Assembly (NCBI GenBank): GCA_013540605.1
Contig: JABVCK010000009.1
Span: forward strand, 36,341-100,340
Length of the DNA stretch: 64,000 nt
Direction of reading: 5' to 3'
Source: Bacillota bacterium
Lineage (GTDB): Bacteria > Bacillota > Clostridia > Ch29
This document shows, in pieces, positions 54,086-60,760 of this stretch (the stretch's first letter is position 1; the number at the start of each line of letters is the position of its first letter). The position numbers and the translations under genes are program-made. Below the pieces are notes generated by a model, which made no database searches, was not told the origin of the DNA, and saw only the letters and a list, made by a program, of their open reading frames with translations.

Positions 54086-54508
54086 ATGGGCGAAATGGTA
54101 AAACTTGAATACAGAGTAAGCAGCGAGGACTTCGAAAGGGCCGGAGATGCTTCAAGCAATACCAAGAAAGTTCTGAAAAAGATCGGGATACCTTCGGACG
54201 TTATAAGGAGAGCTGCCATAGTAACATACGAGGCGGAGATGAATCTTGTGATCCATTCTATGGGAGGGGAAATAGTAGTTGAGATATTTCCGGATAGGAT
54301 AATAGTAACCGCAAAGGATTTTGGGCCAGGAATACCCGATGTTGATAAAGCTATGCAAGAAGGTTACTCAACGGCTCCGGACCGGATCAGGGAAATGGGT
54401 TTTGGCGCGGGTATGGGGTTGCCGAATATGAAGAAGTGCAGCGATGACTTCAGTATAGAATCAGAGGTAGGTGTGGGTACCGAAGTGGTTATGACCCTAT
54501 ACATTTAG
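54086..54508 (+). CDS. GHKL ATPase, RsbW/SpoIIAB-like (anti-sigma or kinase)
   Basis: 140 residues. HATPase_c fold with N box YEAEMNLVIHS, G1 box DFGPGIPDVD and G2 box GFGAGMGLPNMKK. The size fits a stand-alone serine kinase/anti-sigma factor. It starts 1 base after the DRTGG gene stop region and 18 bases before the hydrogenase-like gene, suggesting a phosphorylation output for the sensory hydrogenase. Confidence 0.82.
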   Translation: MGEMVKLEYRVSSEDFERAGDASSNTKKVLKKIGIPSDVIRRAAIVTYEAEMNLVIHSMGGEIVVEIFPDRIIVTAKDFGPGIPDVDKAMQEGYSTAPDRIREMGFGAGMGLPNMKKCSDDFSIESEVGVGTEVVMTLYI

Positions 54509-54526
54509 ATTAAGAGGGTGAAAAAT

Positions 54527-55801
54527 ATGGGGAACTATTTTCATTCGGTAATACTAAAGGAAGAAAGCTGTAATGGCTGTACGCACTGCATCAAGAGATG
54601 TCCCACCGAAGCGATCAGGGTCAGGAACAGAAAAGCCAGCATATTCGGGGAGAGATGTATAGACTGCGGTGAATGCATCAGCGTTTGTCCGTACCATGCC
54701 CAGAAGGCTGTTACCGATGACCTTGAAGATATAAAAAAATACAAATATAAAATAGCCCTTGTACCGCCGGTGGTACATGGGCAGCTCGATACCGGATATA
54801 GTATAGGTAAGGTCCTGAAGGCTGTTGAAATGCTGGGTTTTGACAGGGCCTACGATATATCTCCTTACTGCGATGTTGTATCCGCAATAATCAAGTATTA
54901 TATAGATAATAATCTTGTTCCAAAACCGGCAGTCAGCAGTGATTGTCCGGCGATAGTAAGGCTTATACAGCTAAGATATCCGGATTTTCTCCCGAATATA
55001 ATTCCTATCGATTCTCCTATGGAAGTCGCGGCCAGACTGATAAAGACCAGGGTGGTTAAAGAAAAGAATTTCAGGCCGGGGGATGTCGGAATGTTTTTCC
55101 TCACACCTTGCCCCGCCAAGGTGACCAGTATTAGGGTGCCGCTTGGTATAGGCATTTCATACACCGATGGGGCGGTTTCTGTCCGGAAGGTTTTTGCGAG
55201 TCTGTGTAGAAATTTGAAAGAACTCCAAAATGTCGAAGATGTCGAAGGCTACGAGTACTCAGGAAGAGGCATAGGTTGGGGAAGGGTTGGGGGTCAGAGT
55301 TATTCAATAGATTCAAAGCATTATCTGGCTGTAGACGGCATTGAAAATGTGATAAAAATATTTGACGAGCTTGAATTGGGCAAGCTTGAGGACGTGGATT
55401 TCTTAGAGGCATACGGGTGCTTGGGAGGGTGCGTCGGCGGTCCGCTGCTGGTGGAGAACAGCTTTATCGCAAAAAGGAGGATAAGATACCTATCCGAAAA
55501 CATAGCATCACCTCCATTGATGAGCGAAGAAAAGGTAAAGGAAATGCTTGATACCGGCATCTTAAAATGGACGGAAGAAATAAAGCCGAAGAAGCTGATA
55601 AGCTTTGACCATGATATTAAAGAAGCTATAAAAAAGATGGAAAAAACCGAGGAAATACTGAAGGACCTTCCCAATATCGACTGCGGCTCCTGTGGAGCCC
55701 CGACGTGCAGGGCAATGGCCGAGGACATTGTGAATGGGAGGGCAAGGTTGGAGGATTGTATCTTTAAATTAAGGGAAAGAGTAAAGAAAATAGAAAAGTA
55801 A
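54527..55801 (+). CDS. Sensory-type [FeFe] hydrogenase homologue (HsfB/HydS-like)
   Basis: 424 residues from the ATG at 54527 (AGAGG 9 bases upstream). Two N-terminal 4Fe-4S motifs (CNGCTHCIKRCPTEAI; CIDCGECISVCPYHA), an H-cluster domain with altered loops (SSDCPAIV for TSCCPxW; TPCPAKV for MPCxxK; YGCLGGCVGGP for MACxGGCxxGGG), and a C-terminal C-x2-C-x4-C-x16-C iron-sulfur motif (CGSCGAPTC). The Asp before the L1 cysteine replaces the proton-relay cysteine, as expected in slow sensory enzymes. No PAS domain. It sits among ATPase, DRTGG and PHP genes, supporting an H2- or redox-sensing role. Confidence 0.85.
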   Translation: MGNYFHSVILKEESCNGCTHCIKRCPTEAIRVRNRKASIFGERCIDCGECISVCPYHAQKAVTDDLEDIKKYKYKIALVPPVVHGQLDTGYSIGKVLKAVEMLGFDRAYDISPYCDVVSAIIKYYIDNNLVPKPAVSSDCPAIVRLIQLRYPDFLPNIIPIDSPMEVAARLIKTRVVKEKNFRPGDVGMFFLTPCPAKVTSIRVPLGIGISYTDGAVSVRKVFASLCRNLKELQNVEDVEGYEYSGRGIGWGRVGGQSYSIDSKHYLAVDGIENVIKIFDELELGKLEDVDFLEAYGCLGGCVGGPLLVENSFIAKRRIRYLSENIASPPLMSEEKVKEMLDTGILKWTEEIKPKKLISFDHDIKEAIKKMEKTEEILKDLPNIDCGSCGAPTCRAMAEDIVNGRARLEDCIFKLRERVKKIEK

Positions 55802-55814
55802 GGGGGCATGTCGA

Positions 55815-56147
55815 ATGACTGTTAAAGAGATGGCCGGACGATTGAACTTAAAACCGGCAGCAGGCCTGGATGCAATGGAGAATGAGGTGGCCGGGGCCTA
55901 CGTATGTGACCTCCTGAGCTGGGTCATGGCCCACGCCGGGAAAGGCAGCGCATGGGTTACAATTCAGGCTCATGTCAATATTGTTGCGGTAGCCTGTCTG
56001 TTGGACCTCGCCTGTATAATCGTTTGCGAGGGTGTGGAGGTAGACGCGGATACCCTTGAAAAGGCCAATGACGAGGGCATGCCGGTACTAACCACAACCA
56101 AAGACGCTTACAGTATTTGCTGCGGGTTAAAAGACCTGGGGATATAG
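55815..56147 (+). CDS. DRTGG-domain protein (second copy)
   Basis: 110 residues: MTVKEMAGRLNLKPAAGLD, then GAYVCDLLSWVMAHAGKGSAW, VNIVAVACLLDLACIIVCEG and VPVLTTTKDAY-like GMPVLTTTKDAY. A DRTGG-like regulatory domain related to the one at 53722. Its stop lies 9 bases before the PHP gene start. Confidence 0.75.
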   Translation: MTVKEMAGRLNLKPAAGLDAMENEVAGAYVCDLLSWVMAHAGKGSAWVTIQAHVNIVAVACLLDLACIIVCEGVEVDADTLEKANDEGMPVLTTTKDAYSICCGLKDLGI

Positions 56148-56155
56148 GTGAAGCC

Positions 56156-56857
56156 ATGAGAATTGCCGTTGATCTCCATATTCATTCAGCGCTTTCACCC
56201 TGCGGCGACAGCGAAATGACGCCTAACAACATAGTGAACATGGCATATATAAAGGGCCTGGATGTTATCGCAGTAACTGATCATAACTCGTCCGAAAATG
56301 TGGGAGCAGTCATGAAGCTCGGCCTTGAAAAAGGAATAATTGTTATACCCGGAATGGAAGTACAGTCCAGGGAGGAAGTTCACTTGCTCTGCTATTTTAC
56401 AGGTCTTGATCAGACTATGGACTTTCAGGAGGTAGTGTATAAAAACCTGGACGGTATCAACAACCCGGGATTTTTCGGGCGTCAGATGATAATGGACGAG
56501 CACGACAGATTAGTGGCTGAAAATGAGAAACTGCTGATAGGATCCACTAACCTTTCCGTTGAGCAGATAATCAACCAGGTTAAGGAAAGGGGAGGAAGGG
56601 TTATACCGGCTCATGTGGACAAGAGGTCCTATAGTATAATTTCGAACCTGGGCTTTATTCCTCCCAGCCTGGACATAAAAACCGTAGAAGTGAGCAAAGC
56701 CGGGGATATGGAAAAACTGCTCCGTGAATACGGCTTTCTAAAGAGATATCATATTGTACGTTCTTCAGATGCCCACAGGCTCGAGGATATTCTGGAAAGG
56801 GAATTCTATATAGATGCTGCCTGTATGGATGTCTCGGGAATAGTCAATAGTCTTTAG
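56156..56857 (+). CDS. PHP-domain metal-dependent phosphoesterase
   Basis: 233 residues from the ATG at 56156 (TAGGTGA upstream). PHP motifs DLHIHSALSPCGDS (motif 1), VTDHNSSEN (motif 2), VIPAHVDKRS (motif 3), and the IVRSSDAH C-terminal motif supply a trinuclear metal site. Similar stand-alone PHP proteins hydrolyse nucleotide or sugar phosphates. In the operon of the sensory hydrogenase; its substrate may be a signalling nucleotide, which is inference. Confidence 0.85.
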   Translation: MRIAVDLHIHSALSPCGDSEMTPNNIVNMAYIKGLDVIAVTDHNSSENVGAVMKLGLEKGIIVIPGMEVQSREEVHLLCYFTGLDQTMDFQEVVYKNLDGINNPGFFGRQMIMDEHDRLVAENEKLLIGSTNLSVEQIINQVKERGGRVIPAHVDKRSYSIISNLGFIPPSLDIKTVEVSKAGDMEKLLREYGFLKRYHIVRSSDAHRLEDILEREFYIDAACMDVSGIVNSL

Positions 56858-56920
56858 CGGTTCAGACATTGACAAGAAAGCATATCTTTATGGAATATTA
56901 CGGCAAAAGGGAGTATGAGG

Positions 56921-57472
56921 ATGAGAGATATATCGCTTCACGTTCTGGATATTGTAAACAATTCATTGGAAGCGGGCGCAGACCTTATTGAGGTGATAGT
57001 TGACGAAGACGTTGGTAATGATGTATTAAGAGTGCGGATAAACGACAACGGGCGGGGTATGGACGAAGAGCTTGTAAAAAAAGCTGTTACTCCTTTTTTT
57101 ACCTCAAGAAAAACAAGGAAAGTCGGTTTGGGACTTCCGCTTCTCAAGGCCGCCTGTGAGAGGTGCGGCGGTAAATTTAGCATTCGCTCCAAGCCTGGAG
57201 AAGGCACGAACATAGATGCAAGCTTTGGGTACAGCAACATCGACCGTCCTCCCTTGGGTAATGTGGCAGATACTATATTGAGCCTGGTCATACTCAATCC
57301 TGATGTTGATTTTTTATATCGGCATTCCTTTAATGGGCAAATGTTCATAATGGATACGAGGGAGTTAAAGAAGGTGCTGCACGAGGTGCCGGTAAACAGC
57401 CCGGAGGTTGCCGGCTGGCTAAAGGACTATCTCAGGGAAGGGATCTCGGGTATTCGGAGTGCACCGTTGTAA
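56921..57472 (+). CDS. GHKL ATPase-domain protein (histidine-kinase-like)
   Basis: 183 residues from the ATG at 56921 (GGGAG 7 bases upstream). Starts directly with RDISLHVLDIVNNSLEAGAD (N box), then INDNGRGMDEE (G1), KVGLGLPLLKAACER (G2), and an extra C-terminal part of about 80 residues. No phospho-acceptor His domain, so a partial kinase or anti-sigma-like ATPase. Last gene of the sensory operon, followed by a terminator. Confidence 0.82.
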   Translation: MRDISLHVLDIVNNSLEAGADLIEVIVDEDVGNDVLRVRINDNGRGMDEELVKKAVTPFFTSRKTRKVGLGLPLLKAACERCGGKFSIRSKPGEGTNIDASFGYSNIDRPPLGNVADTILSLVILNPDVDFLYRHSFNGQMFIMDTRELKKVLHEVPVNSPEVAGWLKDYLREGISGIRSAPL

Positions 57473-57506
57473 CGTCGAGGTATACACCTTGCGCTTTGAC
57501 GTTTTT
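57471..57506 (+). terminator. Terminator of the sensory-hydrogenase operon
   Basis: AACGTC (57471-57476) pairs with GACGTT (57498-57503), with an inner AGGT/ACCT pairing, followed by TTT. The stem starts inside the stop codon of the preceding gene. Confidence 0.7.
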
Positions 57507-57539
57507 GGCATTTATAAATATTAAAATATTTAATTGGTA

Positions 57540-57568
57540 TTGCGTTTGTTATAAAAAATTGTTATAAT
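57540..57568 (+). promoter_or_regulatory. Promoter of the hydrogenase leader
   Basis: TTGCGT (57540-57545), 17 bases, TATAAT (57563-57568) with an extended TG. Transcription would start at about 57,575 and enter the riboswitch-like leader. Confidence 0.7.
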
Positions 57569-57579
57569 TATATCAAACT

Positions 57580-57700
57580 GGAAATACTTCTCTTCGAGTC
57601 TATTGACCTAAAGGTATCACTCATGGTCTATAGACCGATAGGGTGTGTCTGGAAATGGACATGCCTCCCGGTATGGAAAGAAGAGGAACGGGATATGTTT
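57580..57700 (+). ncRNA. Moco/Tuco-like riboswitch aptamer in the hyd leader
   Basis: The segment contains AGGG-tgtgtc-tGGAAAt-ggacat-GCCTCCCGGTAT-GGAAAG, matching from memory the core of the Moco RNA motif (E. coli moaA leader: AGGGCGAAGG...CGCCTCCCGTATCTGGAAAGG), including a GNRA-type loop and the GCCTCCCG strand. Outer CTCTTC (about 57590) can pair with GAAGAG (about 57680) to close the aptamer, and TGGTCTATAGACC forms a hairpin. It is followed by an intrinsic terminator, the expected expression platform. Ligand would be molybdenum or tungsten cofactor; this needs covariance-model confirmation. Confidence 0.7.
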
Positions 57701-57706
57701 ATTGCC

Positions 57707-57741
57707 AAAAGCCGCTTCCAAAATTCCATGAAGCGGTTTTT
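57707..57741 (+). terminator. Intrinsic terminator of the riboswitch
   Basis: AAAAGCCGCTTC pairs with GAAGCGGTTTT (one bulged G), ending in five T. It stands between the aptamer and hydC, so ligand binding could stop transcription before the hydrogenase genes. Confidence 0.85.
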
Positions 57742-57844
57742 ATGTTTTATGCAAGCCGTACAATAGCCTCTATGGGTTAAAAATTTGTTATAGATAGCAG
57801 TAGAAAATAATTATTAATAAAAATATTTAATTTACGTAGCAAAT

Positions 57845-57862
57845 ATGTTAAAATATTAACAA
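57845..57862 (+). promoter_or_regulatory. Rex-like redox operator
   Basis: ATGTTAA-AATA-TTAACAA matches the clostridial Rex consensus TTGTTAA-N4-TTAACAA at 13 of 14 defined bases. Rex senses the NADH/NAD+ ratio and is known to control NADH-consuming fermentation genes. It is absent from the leader of the second copy. Confidence 0.65.
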
Positions 57863-57910
57863 ATCTATATTTTTAAAAATATTTTATGTTAAAATAGATA
57901 GGGGTAATTT

Positions 57911-57930
57911 TGATAGTTAAATAACTAACA
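57911..57930 (+). promoter_or_regulatory. Conserved inverted repeat before hydC (copy 1)
   Basis: TGATAGTTA-AA-TAACTAACA is an almost perfect inverted repeat. The block from about 57,881 to 57,934 is repeated with a few changes at 62,890-62,942 before the second hydC, while the flanks differ, so this stretch seems selected as a promoter or operator. Regulator unknown. Confidence 0.5.
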
Positions 57931-57953
57931 TAAACTATTTGGGAGGGAAACAA

Positions 57954-58445
57954 ATGGCAGTAAAAGAGGTCCGGGATCCAGTAGACATACCAGAGAACTA
58001 TGAGAAGTTGAAGGAGGTAATAGACGAGCACAAGGTCAAGAGGGGGTCATTGATACCTGTACTGCAGAAGGCCCAGGAGATATTCGGTTACCTGCCTCTG
58101 GAAGTACAGAAATATGTAGCAGAAGGAATGAACGTATCCCTTCAGGAAGTGTATGGAGTAGCTACCTTTTATGCTCAATTTTCACTGACGCCAAAGGGAG
58201 AGCACACGATAGGCCTGTGTATGGGAACGGCCTGCTATGTAAAAGGGGCAAAGGCAATACTCGAGAAGGTTAAGGAAGAACTTGGCGTAGAGGTTGGAGG
58301 GACGTCGGAGGATTTAAAATTCACCCTGGAAGCAACGAGGTGCCTGGGTGCCTGCGGACTGGCACCGGTAATGATGATAGATGAAGATGTTTACGGAAGG
58401 TTAACGGTTGACAGCATTCCGGATATTTTGAAGAAGTATCGTTAA
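57954..58445 (+). CDS. hydC: Hydrogenase subunit HydC (NuoE-like [2Fe-2S])
   Basis: 163 residues from the ATG at 57954 (GGGAGGGA upstream). Helical N-terminal part (RGSLIPVLQKAQEIFGYLP) and thioredoxin-like [2Fe-2S] domain with cysteines in LCMGTACYVKG and RCLGACGLAP. It passes electrons to HydB in NADH-dependent, usually ferredoxin-bifurcating [FeFe] hydrogenases. First gene of the operon; an identical copy starts at 63073. Confidence 0.93.
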   Translation: MAVKEVRDPVDIPENYEKLKEVIDEHKVKRGSLIPVLQKAQEIFGYLPLEVQKYVAEGMNVSLQEVYGVATFYAQFSLTPKGEHTIGLCMGTACYVKGAKAILEKVKEELGVEVGGTSEDLKFTLEATRCLGACGLAPVMMIDEDVYGRLTVDSIPDILKKYR

Positions 58446-58537
58446 GGATGCAGCTGTCACGGATAAAGAAGAAGGTTGTTAGCTGGCAGAGATAACGATG
58501 AAAATAGGTTATGCCAATAAAATGGGGGTGTAGATCA

Positions 58538-58906
58538 ATGAAAACTATCCAGGAATTAGAGGAAATAAGGAGCAGGACACTGGATAAGATAAGTATCCGT
58601 AAGGAGAGGAAGGGCACGAGGATAGTTATAGGTATGGCAACCTGTGGAATAGCTGCCGGAGCCAGGCCAGTACTTTTATCCTTTATGGAAGAAGTGAATA
58701 AAAGGGGTCTGCAGGATGTAATAGTTTCACAAACAGGATGCATAGGAGTGTGCGAATACGAGCCCATAGTCGAAGTTTACAAGCCTGGAGAAGAGAAGGT
58801 AACCTACGTAAAGATGACACCGGATAAAGTAGCAAGGGTTGTAGCAGAGCATATAGTAAACGACAGAGTGGTTTCGGAGTATACCATAGGCAGTATAGAA
58901 AAATAG
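58538..58906 (+). CDS. Thioredoxin-like [2Fe-2S] ferredoxin of the hyd operon
   Basis: 122 residues from the ATG at 58538 (GGGGGTG upstream). A helical start (TIQELEEIRSRTLDKI) and a thioredoxin-fold [2Fe-2S] domain with cysteines in GMATCGIAAGA and TGCIGVCEYEP. Such a gene is common between hydC and hydB in Clostridia. Duplicated at 63657. Confidence 0.88.
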   Translation: MKTIQELEEIRSRTLDKISIRKERKGTRIVIGMATCGIAAGARPVLLSFMEEVNKRGLQDVIVSQTGCIGVCEYEPIVEVYKPGEEKVTYVKMTPDKVARVVAEHIVNDRVVSEYTIGSIEK

Positions 58907-58935
58907 CATCATAGAATGTAAAGGGAGGTAGGACA

Positions 58936-60729
58936 ATGGAGATATATCGTTCCCATGTACTGATTTGTGCAGGTACAGGCTGTACTTCCTCAGGGTCGCA
59001 GAGTGTAACGAACGCCTTTGAGCGACTGATAAAGGAAGAAGGGCTTGAGAGGGAAGTAAAGGTGGTAAGGACAGGATGCTTCGGGCTTTGCGAGATGGGT
59101 CCTGTTGTAATAATATATCCTGAGGGTGCCTTTTACAGCAGGGTTGAAGAGAAGGATGTAGAGGAAATAGTAAAGGAGCACCTGATAAAAGGCAGGATTG
59201 TAAAGAGGCTTCTTTATGAAGAATCGCTGGACAAAGATACGATAAAATCTCTTAACCAGGTTGATTTTTACAAGAAACAGATGAGGATTGCCCTAAGGAA
59301 CTGCGGCGTAATAGATCCTGAAAACATTGATGAATATATAGCTATGGACGGCTACAAAGCTATTGCGAAAGTGTTGACCGAAATGACTCCCGAACAGGTT
59401 ATAGACGAGGTAAAGAAATCAGGGTTAAGAGGAAGAGGTGGCGGAGGGTTCCCCACCGGAATGAAGTGGGAATTTGCGAGCAAATCAAAGGATGATAAAA
59501 AATACGTATGCTGCAATGCCGATGAAGGCGACCCTGGCGCCTTTATGGACAGGAGCGTACTGGAGGGAGACCCCCACTCTGTATTAGAGGCTATGGCTAT
59601 TGCGGGTTATGCCATAGGATCCGATCAGGGGTATATTTATGTAAGGGCAGAATACCCCATAGCAGTTAAAAGGCTTCAGATAGCGATAAAACAGGCAAGG
59701 GAATACGGAGTACTGGGAAGCAACATACTGGGGACCGGATTTGCCTTTGATATAGATTTAAAGATAGGAGCAGGGGCTTTTGTATGCGGAGAGGAAACAG
59801 CCCTGTTGAACTCCATCGAGGGTAAGAGGGGCGAACCGAGGCCGAGGCCGCCATTCCCGGCAGTGAAAGGTTTGTGGCAGAAACCAACCCTGCTCAACAA
59901 CGTTGAGACCTATGCAAACATATGTCCCATAATACTAAACGGCGGCGAATGGTTTGCCGGCATAGGCACCGAAAGAAGTAAAGGAACCAAGGTATTTGCC
60001 CTTGGAGGGAAGATAAACAACACGGGCCTTGTGGAAATACCCATGGGAACGACCATCAGGGAAGTTATCTACGAAATCGGCGGAGGCTGTCCGAACGGTA
60101 AAGAGTTCAAGGCTGTACAGACCGGGGGGCCTTCCGGAGGGTGCATACCTGCAGAGCTTATCGATACTCCCATTGAATATGACACCCTGGTGTCCATCGG
60201 CTCCATGATGGGTTCCGGCGGTATGATAGTAATGGACGAGGATAACTGCATGGTTGACATAGCCAGGTTCTTCCTTGACTTCACCTGTGATGAATCCTGC
60301 GGCAAATGCACATCGTGCAGGGAAGGCACGAGGAGGATGCTGGAGATACTTGAGAGAATAACAGAGGGCAAGGGACGAGAGACCGATATAGAGAAGCTGG
60401 AGACGCTTGCAAAGAATATCAAGGCATCGGCCCTCTGCGGTCTGGGTCAAACAGCGCCCAACCCGGTGCTGTCCACCCTGAGATACTTCAGGCATGAATA
60501 CGAAGCCCACATAAGGGACAAGAGATGTCCGGCGGGTGTATGTACGGCTCTTTTGCAGTATGTGATCGACGCAGATAAGTGCAAGGGCTGTGGTATCTGT
60601 GCCAAGAACTGTCCGGCTAATTGTATTTCGGGCAAACCGAAGACACCGTATGTTATTGATCAGGATAAGTGTATCAAATGCGGGACATGTCAGGATAAGT
60701 GCCCCTTTAATGCGATAGATAAGAAATAG
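58936..60729 (+). CDS. hydB: Hydrogenase subunit HydB (NuoF-like, NADH/FMN)
   Basis: 597 residues. N-terminal thioredoxin-like [2Fe-2S] domain (CAGTGCTSSGS; TGCFGLCEMGP), NuoF core with NADH/FMN motifs (RGRGGGGFPTGMKW; GAGAFVCGEETALLNSIEG), a 4Fe-4S site (ESCGKCTSCREGTRRM), and a C-terminal two-cluster ferredoxin domain (CKGCGICAKNCPANCI; CIKCGTCQDKCPFNAI). This composition is that of electron-bifurcating HydB. RBS GGGAGG. 29 bases after the ferredoxin gene. Confidence 0.94.
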   Translation: MEIYRSHVLICAGTGCTSSGSQSVTNAFERLIKEEGLEREVKVVRTGCFGLCEMGPVVIIYPEGAFYSRVEEKDVEEIVKEHLIKGRIVKRLLYEESLDKDTIKSLNQVDFYKKQMRIALRNCGVIDPENIDEYIAMDGYKAIAKVLTEMTPEQVIDEVKKSGLRGRGGGGFPTGMKWEFASKSKDDKKYVCCNADEGDPGAFMDRSVLEGDPHSVLEAMAIAGYAIGSDQGYIYVRAEYPIAVKRLQIAIKQAREYGVLGSNILGTGFAFDIDLKIGAGAFVCGEETALLNSIEGKRGEPRPRPPFPAVKGLWQKPTLLNNVETYANICPIILNGGEWFAGIGTERSKGTKVFALGGKINNTGLVEIPMGTTIREVIYEIGGGCPNGKEFKAVQTGGPSGGCIPAELIDTPIEYDTLVSIGSMMGSGGMIVMDEDNCMVDIARFFLDFTCDESCGKCTSCREGTRRMLEILERITEGKGRETDIEKLETLAKNIKASALCGLGQTAPNPVLSTLRYFRHEYEAHIRDKRCPAGVCTALLQYVIDADKCKGCGICAKNCPANCISGKPKTPYVIDQDKCIKCGTCQDKCPFNAIDKK

Positions 60730-60760
60730 GGTCAAATCAATTAAGAAAGGAGTATGGAAA

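Noticed and set aside
58321..58767. 148-codon minus-strand ORF, also seen at 63440-63886
   Set aside because: Antisense to hydC and the ferredoxin gene; repeated only because the DNA is duplicated.
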